The notes under the pieces: generated by a model
Database searches by the model: none
Seen by the model: the letters and a program-made list of their open reading frames with translations, nothing else
Told to the model about the DNA's origin: nothing
Shown: in pieces, positions 1 to 8,495 of the stretch
Layout: every line of letters begins with the position of its first letter
How positions within the stretch are numbered: the stretch's first letter is position 1
Origin: Kaustia mangrovi
GTDB taxonomy: Bacteria > Pseudomonadota > Alphaproteobacteria > Rhizobiales > Im1
Assembly: GCF_015482775.1 (NCBI RefSeq)
Contig: NZ_CP058214.1
Location: 2,064,272-2,128,271 of the forward strand
Length of the DNA: 64,000 nt
Direction of reading: 5' to 3'
Translations under genes and position numbers: made by a program

Positions 1-29
1 GCCGCATAAGGCAGGGACATACGAGGACC

Positions 30-995
30 ATGATAGCCAACAGCACCATAGAGGAGGCGGCCTACAGGGTCATGGAGAAGGCCGCCATCGATATCCCCGA
101 GGACTATCTGTCCGGCATCAAGGGGATGATCGACCTCGAGAAGGGCGACCTTTCCGCCTTCGTCCTGCAGTCCATGGTGGAGAACTGGGAGGCGGCCACC
201 GAGGACCGCCGGCCGATGTGCGCCGATACGGGGCTGCCGCGCTATTACGTCAAGGTCGGCAACGAGGCGGCGGCGGAGAAGGGGTTCGTCGGCATCGAGC
301 GCGCGCTGCGTTGCGCGACGGCGCGCGCGACCCATGACGTCCCGCTCAGGCCGAACCGCGTCCACCCGCTCTGGCGCACCGACAACAACAACAATGTCGG
401 CATCAACGCGCCGGAGATCGAGTGGAGCTTCGAGCCCGGCGCCGACTGGATCGACATCACCACCGTGCACAAGGGCGGCCTGTTCGGCACCGACTACCGC
501 ATGCTGTTTCCCGGCGACGGGATCGACGGCATCAAGCGCTTCTATCTCGACACGCTCGTCGCCTTCGGCAAGCGTGGGCTCGCCTGCCAGCCGGCCATTG
601 TCGGCGTCGGGCTCGGCGGATCGAAGGACACCTGCATGCAGCTCGGCAAGCAGGCCGCCTGCCTGCGCACGGTGGGCGACCGCAATCCCGACCCGAAGAT
701 CACCGAGCTGGAGCTGGAGCTGAAGGCGCTCGGCAACGATATCGGCATGGGCGCGATGGGCTTCATCGGTTCGTCCATGGTCGTGGACTGCCATATCGAG
801 GTCGGCCACACCCATACGGGCGGCATGCCCATGAGCGTGCACACCTTCTGCCTCAGCTCGCGGCGCGCCACCGCGCGCATCCACGCCGACGGGACGGTCG
901 CCTACCGCACCGATCCCCAATGGTTCACCCCCTATCTTCGCAGGGAGACCGTCGAATGGCAGACGCCAGCGGAACCCTTAAGCAATTCCGGCTGA
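30..995 (+). CDS. Class I fumarase / L(+)-tartrate dehydratase-type alpha subunit
   Basis: Catalytic Fe-S subunit of a two-subunit class I hydro-lyase (TtdA/FumA-N type), 321 residues, cytoplasmic. The family adds or removes water on dicarboxylates such as fumarate, tartrate or mesaconate. Visible features are the cluster-type motif CADTG (Cys64), the glycine-rich VGVGLGGSKD preceded by Cys186, a His-rich HTHTGGMP stretch (260-267) and Cys274 near the C-terminus, giving three cysteines placed as expected for a [4Fe-4S] cluster. The ATG follows an ACGAGGACC ribosome site. The beta subunit gene overlaps its end by 40 bases and a TctCBA carboxylate transporter follows, so the substrate is probably an imported di- or tricarboxylate. 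Tartrate and fumarate specificity cannot be separated by eye. Confidence 0.88.
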   Translation: MIANSTIEEAAYRVMEKAAIDIPEDYLSGIKGMIDLEKGDLSAFVLQSMVENWEAATEDRRPMCADTGLPRYYVKVGNEAAAEKGFVGIERALRCATARATHDVPLRPNRVHPLWRTDNNNNVGINAPEIEWSFEPGADWIDITTVHKGGLFGTDYRMLFPGDGIDGIKRFYLDTLVAFGKRGLACQPAIVGVGLGGSKDTCMQLGKQAACLRTVGDRNPDPKITELELELKALGNDIGMGAMGFIGSSMVVDCHIEVGHTHTGGMPMSVHTFCLSSRRATARIHADGTVAYRTDPQWFTPYLRRETVEWQTPAEPLSNSG

Positions 996-1636
996 GCCTT
1001 CCGGCCACGCCGGACGATATCGCCAGGCTGGAGCTCGGCTCCGTCGTCTTCCTCGACGGCATCGTCTATACGGCGCGCGAAGGGGTCTACAAACGCATCC
1101 TGGAGGACGGCGAGCCGCTGCCGGCCGACCTCTCCTCCATCAGCAACGTCAACTTCCACTGCTCGCCCGCCGCCGCGCTCGACGGCGACGGCACCTACCG
1201 CATCGGCGGCGTGACGGCGACGGCGAGCTTCCGCTTCTCCAAATGGATGTCGGACTGGCTCGACCGGACCGGCACCCGCATCGTCATCGGCAAGGGCGGC
1301 ATGGCGAGCGACGACTACAAGTCCGTCCTCGTGCCCCATAGCGCCGTCTATCTCACCACGGTCGGCTACGGCACGGGCGCGCTGCTCGGCCGCGGCATCA
1401 AGTCGGTGCGCGATGTCTTCTGGCTCGACGAGCTCGGCATCGCACAGGCCATGTGGCTGTTCGAGGTGGAGCGCTTCGGCCCCTTCATCGTCGACAGCGA
1501 CCTTGAGGGCAACTCGCTCTTCGCCCAGCACGGAGAGGCCGTCAACCGGCGCCTCTCCGCGCTCTATGACGGACTGAAACCGCCGGCGCTTCACCGCTAC
1601 GGCGAAACCGACGATCGCAAGAAAGAGGTGATGTGA
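956..1636 (+). CDS. Class I fumarase / tartrate dehydratase-type beta subunit
   Basis: Small subunit (TtdB/FumA-C type, 226 residues) that completes the active site of the hydro-lyase encoded just upstream. The family pattern is seen in the FxDGxVYTAREG-like start (FLDGIVYTAREGVYKR) and in the central VIGKGGM loop (about residues 112-118). The frame is open further upstream, but the ATG at 956 gives the usual family length; the resulting 40-base overlap with the alpha gene implies translational coupling. The C-terminal 20 residues are polar and less typical. Function as a dehydratase is firm; the substrate is inferred only from the transporter genes downstream. Confidence 0.86.
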   Translation: MADASGTLKQFRLSLPATPDDIARLELGSVVFLDGIVYTAREGVYKRILEDGEPLPADLSSISNVNFHCSPAAALDGDGTYRIGGVTATASFRFSKWMSDWLDRTGTRIVIGKGGMASDDYKSVLVPHSAVYLTTVGYGTGALLGRGIKSVRDVFWLDELGIAQAMWLFEVERFGPFIVDSDLEGNSLFAQHGEAVNRRLSALYDGLKPPALHRYGETDDRKKEVM

Positions 1637-1720
1637 TCGTCGCGCGGGCCGGCAAGACAAGAAGAAGGCGATCAAGCCCGCCACAACGAAAAACGCTTTG
1701 AACAGAGGGAGGAAACAGAC

Positions 1721-2698
1721 ATGAAACTACTTCGCATGGGAGCGGTCGTCGGCGCGCTGATGGCCGCCGTCCTGCCTGTCCGGGCCGAATATCCCGAGCA
1801 GGCGATCCAGCTCGTCATCCCCTATGGGGCGGGCGGCGCGACCGACCTTTCGGCCCGCGCGCTCGCCAACGCGCTCTCGCCGGTCGTCGACGAGCCGATC
1901 CTGCTCGTCAACCGGACGGGCGCGGGCGGCGCGACCGGTTCGGTCTCTGTCGCGAAGGCCGACGGCGACGGCTATACGCTGCTCGCCGCCCGGGTCGGCT
2001 CGCATACGGTGAACCCGGCCATGAAGGCCACCCTGCCCTACACGCTCGACGATTTCCGCTTCGTCGGCGTCTACGAGATCAACCCGGTCGTCTGCGCGGT
2101 CAACGCCCAGTCGGACATCGCCTCCATGGACGATCTCGTCGCCCGGATCGAGGCTGAGCCCGGCACGGTGACCTACAGCTCCTCCGGCGTCGGCACCCTG
2201 CTCCATATCGCGGCCGCCATGGTGCTCAAATCCTTCGGCATCGAGGATCCGCTCACCCAGGCCGTGCACCTGCCCATGAATGGCGGCGGCCAGGCCGCGA
2301 CCGCCGTCCTCGCCGGCAACGCGACCTTCGTGTGCACCAATTCCTCCGCGCTGGCGAGCTTCATTGCCAATGGCCAGCTCAAGCCGATCCTGGTCACGAC
2401 GGCGGAGCCGCTCGAGGGCTTCGACGCGCCGACCGCGACCTCGCTCGGCCATCCCGAGCTCGAACAGCTCGTCGGCTGGACCGGCATCGCCGGCCCGGAC
2501 GACCTGTCCGACGAGGCCGCAGCCGTCTGGGGCGAGTGGCTCGCAAAGGCCGTCGAGGACGAGAAGTTCCAGTCCTTCATGGCCAAGGCGGGCTCGCAGG
2601 TGCGGCTGATGTCGCCGGAGGACTCGGTGGCCTTCGTCAAGGGCCAGTACGAGGTGTTCCGCAAGCTCGTCGACGATCTGGGCATGCGCGTCGAGTGA
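1721..2698 (+). CDS. tctC: TctC-type periplasmic solute-binding protein
   Basis: Extracytoplasmic receptor of a tripartite tricarboxylate transporter (TTT; Bug/TctC family), 325 residues, the usual length. A Sec signal peptide ends near VRA (residues 1-22), followed by the family start YPEQAIQLVIPYGAGGATD, in which the glycine-rich loop binds the ligand carboxylate. The mature protein has the expected GTVTYSSSGVGTLLH segment of lobe 1. It has its own strong ribosome site (GAGGGAGGAAACAGAC-ATG). The TctB and TctA membrane subunits follow, so this operon carries a full transporter. Bug-family ligands are diverse (citrate, tartrate, aromatics, amino acids); here an organic acid used by the upstream dehydratase is the most economical guess. 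Confidence 0.92.
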   Translation: MKLLRMGAVVGALMAAVLPVRAEYPEQAIQLVIPYGAGGATDLSARALANALSPVVDEPILLVNRTGAGGATGSVSVAKADGDGYTLLAARVGSHTVNPAMKATLPYTLDDFRFVGVYEINPVVCAVNAQSDIASMDDLVARIEAEPGTVTYSSSGVGTLLHIAAAMVLKSFGIEDPLTQAVHLPMNGGGQAATAVLAGNATFVCTNSSALASFIANGQLKPILVTTAEPLEGFDAPTATSLGHPELEQLVGWTGIAGPDDLSDEAAAVWGEWLAKAVEDEKFQSFMAKAGSQVRLMSPEDSVAFVKGQYEVFRKLVDDLGMRVE

Positions 2699-2780
2699 AC
2701 ACGGACGGGCGCGGCCGCGGGGGATTGTCCCCAGGCCGCGCCCTCCGCCACCCCAACGCCGCATCACCGGACCGGACGCC

Positions 2781-3284
2781 ATGTCGACACGCACGCATGA
2801 GCTTTTCCTCGGCCTTCTCGTAATGGGCCTCGCCGGCCTTCTGCTGGCCATCGCCATCCCCTACGGGATCGTCTCCCCGAAAAGCGCCCGCTCGCTGTTC
2901 CTCTCCCCGACCTTCTGGCCGACCATTCTCGGCTGGCTGCTCGCCCTTTCGGGCGCCGTCATGACCTGCCGCGCCTGGATGCTGCCAGACGGGGAGGAGG
3001 CGGCCTCACCCGAGACCGAATCCGGAGACGGTTTCGCCACCGACAGCACCGGGCGCATTGCCGCCTTCGCCCTCCTGCTCGTGGTCTATTTCCTGGCCAT
3101 CCCGCTCCTCGGCATGGTCTGGACCTCCGCGCTCGCCTTCGCCGCGCTGATCGCGATCACCCGCGCGCCGCATCCGGTCCTCGGCCTCGTCTGCGCCTTC
3201 GTCCTGCCGCTCGCCCTCTACGGGTTCTTCAACCACGTCGCGGGCGTCGCCATCCCGCAGGGCCAGATCGTGAGGCTGCCATGA
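2781..3284 (+). CDS. tctB: TctB-type small membrane subunit of TTT transporter
   Basis: Small integral membrane component, 167 residues, with four predicted membrane segments (about 8-28, 43-62, 92-118 and 130-155) separated by a short acidic loop at about 74-88. The opening RTHELFLGLLVMGLAGLLL and the SPTFWPTILGWLLALSG stretch fit TctB proteins. It lies 82 bases after tctC and its stop codon overlaps the tctA start by four bases (ATGA), so TctB and TctA are translationally coupled. TctB proteins are poorly conserved; the call rests on size, topology and position between tctC and tctA. Confidence 0.87.
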   Translation: MSTRTHELFLGLLVMGLAGLLLAIAIPYGIVSPKSARSLFLSPTFWPTILGWLLALSGAVMTCRAWMLPDGEEAASPETESGDGFATDSTGRIAAFALLLVVYFLAIPLLGMVWTSALAFAALIAITRAPHPVLGLVCAFVLPLALYGFFNHVAGVAIPQGQIVRLP

Positions 3285-4801
3285 GCTTCCTCGACCAGCT
3301 CTCCATGGGGCTCGCGCTCGTCGCCCAGTGGGAAAGCCTCCTGTTCCTCGCCCTCGGCATCGCCATCGGCGTGATCGCCGGCGCCATTCCGGGCATGTCG
3401 GCGACCATGGCGGTCGCGATCGCCCTGCCCTTCACCTTCTCGCTGGATCCGATCTTCGGCATCCTCATGCTGCTCGGCGTGTACAAGGGCGGGATCTTCG
3501 GCGGGTCCATCCCCGCCATCCTCATCCGCACGCCCGGCACGCCGGCCTCCTCGGCGACCTCGCTCGACGGCTACCCCATGGCCGAGCGCGGCGAGGCCGG
3601 CAAGGCGCTCGGCATGGCGCTCTATGCCTCCTGCATCGCCGACTTCGTCTCCAATCTCGCCCTGCTGTTCTTCGCCGGCTGGCTCGCCTCCTTCGCACTC
3701 AGCTTCGGGCCACCGGAGTTCTTCACGCTGATCCTGTTCTCGCTGACCATCATCGCCGGCGTCTCCGGCGACAGCATGCTGAAAGGCACGGTCAGCGCCA
3801 TTCTGGGGCTCCTGCTCGCGACCGTCGGGCTCGACCTCATCTATGGCACGAACCGCTTCACCTTCGGATCGTCGGACCTGATGGGCGGCCTCAACTTCAT
3901 CGCCGTCCTCATCGGCCTGTTCGCCCTGCCGGAGATCTTCGCCTTCGTGCGCCAGCCGCGTGCGCTCGCCGCCAAGGTGCAGTCCCTCGGCGCCCGCAGC
4001 GTGACGCTCGCGGAGGTGCGCCGCTGCCTGAAGACCATCTTCCGCGGCAGCCTGATTGGCGTCGTGCTCGGCTCCATCCCCGGCATCGGGGCGGCGCCGT
4101 CCGCCTTCCTCTCCTATGCCGAGGCGCGGCGCACCTCGCCCAAGCGCGAAACGTTCGGCAAGGGGGAGATCGAGGGCGTCGCCGCGGCGGAGGCCGGCAA
4201 CAACGGTGTGGCCGGCGCGACCCTGATCCCGCTTCTGGCGCTCGGCGTGCCGGGCGACGTGATCACGGCCATCATCATCGGCGCCTTCATGATCCACGGC
4301 CTGCAACCGGGCCCGATGATGTTCGCCACCAATGCCGACATCGTCTATGCGCTCTTCGTCGGCCTGATCCTGAGCTCCTTCCTGCTGTTCGCCATCGGCG
4401 GGGCCGCCATCCGCGCCTTCCGCTACATCGCCGATGTTCCGAAATCGCTGCTCCTGCCCGGCGTTCTGGTGCTCTGCGTCTACGGCGTCTATGCGGTGAA
4501 CAACTCCGTCTTCGATATCGCCGTGATGTTCGCGACGGGCGCGCTCGGCTATGCGATGATGCTGACGAGGATTCCACCCGCCCCGTTCCTGATCGGTTTC
4601 ATCCTCGGCCCGCTGCTGGAGAACAATTTCCGCCAGTCGCTGGTCATGTCCGGCGGCTCGCCGGAGATCTTCGTGCGCAGCCCGATCACGTGGTTCTTCT
4701 GGGCACTGACCGCGATTTCTGTGGCCCTGATCGTCAAGGGGGCCTTGAACACCCCCGTCCCGCCGGTGCAAAGAACCGGGAAGACAGTCCAACGAGGATG
4801 A
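3281..4801 (+). CDS. tctA: TctA-type large permease of TTT transporter
   Basis: Main membrane channel of the TTT transporter, 506 residues with about 11-12 hydrophobic helices. Two conserved family regions are clear: the first glycine/proline motif IAGAIPGMSATMAVAIALPF (about 32-51) and GGSIPAILIRTPGTPASSAT (74-93); a repeat-related second half contains GSIPGIGAAPSAFLSYAEA and GVPGDVITAIIIGAFMIHGL. TctA drives secondary uptake of the ligand delivered by TctC using the membrane ion gradient. It starts within the tctB stop and is followed after 70 bases by a TauE-like permease gene. Confidence 0.94.
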   Translation: MSFLDQLSMGLALVAQWESLLFLALGIAIGVIAGAIPGMSATMAVAIALPFTFSLDPIFGILMLLGVYKGGIFGGSIPAILIRTPGTPASSATSLDGYPMAERGEAGKALGMALYASCIADFVSNLALLFFAGWLASFALSFGPPEFFTLILFSLTIIAGVSGDSMLKGTVSAILGLLLATVGLDLIYGTNRFTFGSSDLMGGLNFIAVLIGLFALPEIFAFVRQPRALAAKVQSLGARSVTLAEVRRCLKTIFRGSLIGVVLGSIPGIGAAPSAFLSYAEARRTSPKRETFGKGEIEGVAAAEAGNNGVAGATLIPLLALGVPGDVITAIIIGAFMIHGLQPGPMMFATNADIVYALFVGLILSSFLLFAIGGAAIRAFRYIADVPKSLLLPGVLVLCVYGVYAVNNSVFDIAVMFATGALGYAMMLTRIPPAPFLIGFILGPLLENNFRQSLVMSGGSPEIFVRSPITWFFWALTAISVALIVKGALNTPVPPVQRTGKTVQRG

Positions 4802-4871
4802 CCGGCACCCCGATCCGGGGCGGGTCCTGGAGACATGACCGCCCCGGCCGGCGGACACCCTGTCCGCAGCG

Positions 4872-5684
4872 GTGCCGGAGATCCTCCCCAACAACCGGGC
4901 CCAGGCCGTGCTGACGTCTCTCCTGGCGGACTATTCCGTCGCCGACATCGCGGTAATCACCGCCATCTTCCTCATGGGCGGCCTGTTCAAGGGCACGGTG
5001 GGCTTCGGGCTGCCGCTCGCAACCATGTCGGTGCTGCCGCTCGTCATCTCCGTGGAGGAGGCGCTTGCGATCAACGCCGTCGTCCTGCCGCTGGTGAACA
5101 TCCGCCAGATCCTCCATGCGACGTCGATCCGCCACACGGTCTCGCGGCTGCGCTTCGTGCTGGCCGGCGTGGCGCTCGGCGTGGCGGTGGGCGCGACATT
5201 CGTCACCTCCGTCGACAACGACCTTCTCGTCCTGTTCCTCGGCCTGTTCGTCATCGCCTTCACCGCGCTCACCGCGATCAATCCGACGATCTCGATCCCG
5301 AAGGCGCGCGAGAAGGGGATCGGCTTCGGCGTCGGCACGCTCGCCGGCGTCATCGGCGCGCTGACCACCACGAACGGCCCGGTCTTCATCATGTATCTCG
5401 TCGGGCTCAAGGCGGACCGCGAGTTCTTCCTGTCCGCCCTCGGCCTGCTCTTCATCCTGACCGGCATCCTGGTCTCCGCCTCCTTCTGGGCGGCGGGCAT
5501 GATCACGCTTCCGCGCTTCCTTGTCGCGCTGTGGTGCGTGGCGCCGACGCTGGCCGCCATGGCGGTCGGCCACCGGATCGGCGCACGCGCCCATGCGGAG
5601 CGGTTCCGGACGCTCGTGCTCGCTGGGCTTTGCATTCTCGGTGTTAATCTGGTTTTGAGGGGAATCGAGGGATTTCTCCCGTGA
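4872..5684 (+). CDS. TauE/SafE-family membrane protein
   Basis: Putative anion exporter or permease of the TauE/SafE (DUF81) family, 270 residues. About eight membrane helices occur in two half-repeats; the first half contains the glycine-rich FKGTVGFGLPLATM segment and the second the GALTTTNGPVFIMYLVGL segment typical of the family. Members move sulfite, sulfoacetate and other organic anions, usually outward. The start used is a GTG at 4872; no better ATG precedes the first helix. It lies between the TTT transporter and a LysR gene. Its job here may be to release a by-product or co-transport an anion, but the sequence does not say which. Confidence 0.82.
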   Translation: MPEILPNNRAQAVLTSLLADYSVADIAVITAIFLMGGLFKGTVGFGLPLATMSVLPLVISVEEALAINAVVLPLVNIRQILHATSIRHTVSRLRFVLAGVALGVAVGATFVTSVDNDLLVLFLGLFVIAFTALTAINPTISIPKAREKGIGFGVGTLAGVIGALTTTNGPVFIMYLVGLKADREFFLSALGLLFILTGILVSASFWAAGMITLPRFLVALWCVAPTLAAMAVGHRIGARAHAERFRTLVLAGLCILGVNLVLRGIEGFLP

Positions 5685-5702
5685 TCCGGTGATCGTCAGG
5701 CC

Positions 5703-6608
5703 ATGGATGTCAAAACGCTCTACACGCTGATTTCGGTCGCCGACCATGGCAGCTTCGCGGAAGCCGCCGCCGCGCGCGGGCTGTCGGTCTCCAGCGTCAG
5801 CATCCAGATGCGCGCCCTGGAGGAGGATGTCGGGCTCGCCCTGTTCGACCGCACGCGCCGGCCGCCGGTCCTCACCCCCGAGGGCCGCGACTTCGTCGAG
5901 CGCGCCCGCGACGTCATCGTGAGCTGGGAGCAGCTCAGCGAGAGCCTGAAGCGCTCCGCCGACAGCGGCCTGCTGAAGATCGGCGCCGTCCACACCGCCG
6001 TGTCCGGCCTGCTGCCCTCGGCCCTCATCGCGCTGCGCGAGACGGCACCGGAGCTGAGCATCCGGCTCATTACCGGCCTTACCCACGAGCTGGAGGCCGG
6101 GGTGCGCGGCGGGCGCATCGACGTCGCCGTGGTCACCGAGCCGGATACGCTGATCCCCGATGCCGAATTCCGCGTCTTCTGCGAGGAGCGGCTCGTCCTG
6201 ATCGCCCACGAGACGGCCCGGGGTGAAAGCTTCCGCGAGATCCTGGAGCAGAACCCCTATGTGCGCTTCAGCCCCATGGCGCGCGTCGCCAACCAGGTGG
6301 AGGCCAAGCTGCGCGAACTCGGCTTCACGGTGACCTCGCAAATGGAGGTCGACACGCTGGAAGGCGTGATTTCGCTTGTCGCCTCCGGGCTCGGCGTGTC
6401 CATCGTGCCCGAACGGCACGGCCCCATCGCCCTGCCCGAGGCCGTCAAGGTCTACGAGTTCGGCGCCCCCGCCGCCACGCGCCGCCTCGGCCTGCTGACT
6501 CTGAAGAACAATCCGCGCCGGCGCTTTGCCGACAAGCTGTTCGACGCCCTGCTCGGCGAGGCCAACCTGTATTCCGCCGCGCCCGCAGGCGGGAACGGCG
6601 ACGGCTGA
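5703..6608 (+). CDS. LysR-family transcriptional regulator
   Basis: 301 residues. The N-terminal winged helix-turn-helix (about 2-62) is complete, with TLISVADHGSFAEAAAARGL and the recognition segment SVSSVSIQMRALEEDVG, then FDRTRRPPVLTPEG. The rest (about 90-295) is the periplasmic-binding-fold effector domain. It is the last gene of the dehydratase/TTT/TauE run, same strand, 18 bases after the permease stop, and is probably its local regulator responding to the imported acid. No LysR box (T-N11-A) was assigned because the first gene of the operon lies at the window edge with only 29 bases of upstream sequence. Confidence 0.9.
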   Translation: MDVKTLYTLISVADHGSFAEAAAARGLSVSSVSIQMRALEEDVGLALFDRTRRPPVLTPEGRDFVERARDVIVSWEQLSESLKRSADSGLLKIGAVHTAVSGLLPSALIALRETAPELSIRLITGLTHELEAGVRGGRIDVAVVTEPDTLIPDAEFRVFCEERLVLIAHETARGESFREILEQNPYVRFSPMARVANQVEAKLRELGFTVTSQMEVDTLEGVISLVASGLGVSIVPERHGPIALPEAVKVYEFGAPAATRRLGLLTLKNNPRRRFADKLFDALLGEANLYSAAPAGGNGDG

Positions 6609-6636
6609 CCGCGCCGGCCGGCACGGCGTGCCCGCC

Positions 6637-7923
6637 TCAGTCCAGCATGCCGGAGATGTCCGGAAGCCAGAGCGAGAGCATGGGCACATAGGTGATGATG
6701 GCCAGCGCGGCGAGCTTCACCAGGAAGAACGGCAGAAGCGCCCGGGAGACGGCCCCCATCGACCGGTCGGCGATCCGCGAGATCACGAACAGGTTCGTGC
6801 CGATCGGCGGCGTATTGAGCCCGACCATCAGATTGACGATCACGATGATCGCGAAATGGATCGGATCGACACCGAACTCGACCGCCGCCGGCTGGAGGAT
6901 CGGCACGAAGATCAGGATGGCCGGCACCGTGTCGACGAGGCAGCCGACGACCAGCAGGAACACATTGATGATCAGCAGGAACTGCACCTTGTCCTGCGCG
7001 ATGGCCAGGAACAGGTCGCGCGCGGCGTTGGGAACGTTCTCGATGGCGAGGAACCACGCGAAGAAGCTCGAGGTCGCCACGATGATCATGATCGTCGCCG
7101 TGGTGAGCGCGCTTTCCCGCAGGACCCGGACGAGCGAGGCCGCCGACAGGGTGCGGTAGAAGACGCCCGTCAGCAGCAGCGCATAGAAGGCCAGCACCGC
7201 CGCCGCCTCGGTCGCGGTGAACAGCCCGCCGCGCACGCCGCCAACGACGATGACCGGCGACAGGAGCACCGGGATCGCGCCCACCAAGGTGCGCAGCAGG
7301 CCCGCGTCCTGTCCCGCCTCGCGGACGACCTTGGGATGGTTGCGGCACGCAAAGGCGACATAGAGGACGAGGAGCGCCGCGATCAGCAATGCGGGAAGGA
7401 TGCCCGCCATGAACATCGCGCCGATGGAGAGCCTGGTCGGAATGGCGTAGATCACCATGATCAGGCTCGGCGGCAGGATCGGGGCCATGATCGCGCCCGA
7501 TATGGTAAGCGCGGCGGCGAAATCGACCGTATAGCCGCGCGCCCGCATCATCGGCACCATGACCGCGCCGAGCGCGGCGGTATCCGCCGTCGCGGACCCC
7601 GAGACGCCCGACATCATGAGGTTCGCCATGACGTTGACATGGGCAAGGCCGCCGCGCACCCGGCCCACGACGACATCGGCGAACTCGACCAGCCGCTGGA
7701 TCACGCCGCCCGCGACCAGGATGTTGCCGGCCACGATGAACAGCGGCAGCGCGAGCAGGGCATAGCTGTTCATGCCTGCGAAGATGCGCTGCGCCGCGAT
7801 GGCCGGATTGCCGAGCCCCGCCATCCACAACCCCGCAAAGGCGACAATCCCGATGCCGAAGGCAATGGGCACGCGGACGGCGAGCAGAAAGACGAGCAGC
7901 GCCCCAAGCGCGACGGCGCTCAT
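6637..7923 (-). CDS. dctM: TRAP transporter large permease (DctM type)
   Basis: Large membrane subunit of a tripartite ATP-independent periplasmic transporter, 428 residues with about 12 hydrophobic segments. Family motifs include GNPAIAAQRIFAGMNSYALL, the SGSATADTAALGAVMVPMM loop, GAIMAPILPPSLIMVIYAI and the closing VGLNTPPIGTNLFV. It uses a sodium gradient to import the ligand held by DctP. The ATG at 7923 sits inside the dctQ stop (ATGA overlap). Gene order dctP-dctQ-dctM on the minus strand is standard; the RraA-like gene just upstream of dctP is probably in the same transcript. Confidence 0.93.
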   Translation of the reverse strand: MSAVALGALLVFLLAVRVPIAFGIGIVAFAGLWMAGLGNPAIAAQRIFAGMNSYALLALPLFIVAGNILVAGGVIQRLVEFADVVVGRVRGGLAHVNVMANLMMSGVSGSATADTAALGAVMVPMMRARGYTVDFAAALTISGAIMAPILPPSLIMVIYAIPTRLSIGAMFMAGILPALLIAALLVLYVAFACRNHPKVVREAGQDAGLLRTLVGAIPVLLSPVIVVGGVRGGLFTATEAAAVLAFYALLLTGVFYRTLSAASLVRVLRESALTTATIMIIVATSSFFAWFLAIENVPNAARDLFLAIAQDKVQFLLIINVFLLVVGCLVDTVPAILIFVPILQPAAVEFGVDPIHFAIIVIVNLMVGLNTPPIGTNLFVISRIADRSMGAVSRALLPFFLVKLAALAIITYVPMLSLWLPDISGMLD

Positions 7924-8420
7924 GACCGGGCCTCCCCGTCCGCGCCCTCGGCCTCGTCGTCGCCCGCAAGCCGGGACCACGCCTTCGCCAGGAGCGCGGC
8001 GGCGCACAGGCCGCAGGACAGGGGAATGACCAGATAGGGCAGCGCCATGGGCAGGCGCAGCGCCGTGGAGGGCTGGGTCCATGCGCTCATGGCCAGATGC
8101 CAGCCGCCCCAGGCGATATAGCCGAGGAACAGGCCCGCCGCAACGAGCCCCGCAGCCTGGAGGGCTCGCAATGTCCGCCCGTGCCAGCGGCGCGGAATGG
8201 CATCGACGGCGACATGCAGATTGGCGCCGACCGCCCGGTAGGTTCCAAGCAGCGACAGGGCGACGAGGAGGAACTGCGCCAGCTCCTCCGGCCAGGGCAA
8301 TGCGGCATGGAAGAAATACCGCATCGCCACCTGAAGGACCATGACGGCGATGATGACGGCGAGCGCCGAGATCAGCACCGCGTCGACCGCCCGGTCGAGG
8401 CATGAGAGAATGCGTTTCAT
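7920..8420 (-). CDS. dctQ: TRAP transporter small permease (DctQ type)
   Basis: Small four-helix membrane subunit of the TRAP transporter, 166 residues. Helices lie at about 15-37, 48-65, 88-110 and 128-150. The family motif with Trp-Glu-Glu is present as PWPEELAQFLLVALSLLGTY. It pairs with DctM, whose start overlaps its stop by four bases. The acidic C-terminus (DDEAEGADGEA) is cytoplasmic by the usual topology. Confidence 0.88.
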   Translation of the reverse strand: MKRILSCLDRAVDAVLISALAVIIAVMVLQVAMRYFFHAALPWPEELAQFLLVALSLLGTYRAVGANLHVAVDAIPRRWHGRTLRALQAAGLVAAGLFLGYIAWGGWHLAMSAWTQPSTALRLPMALPYLVIPLSCGLCAAALLAKAWSRLAGDDEAEGADGEARS

Positions 8421-8495
8421 GGGTGCGGTGTCTCCGGATGGGGCATCCCGGGCGGACAGGCCCGGGGATGCCGTCGCGTTGGCGGTCCGGAAGAC

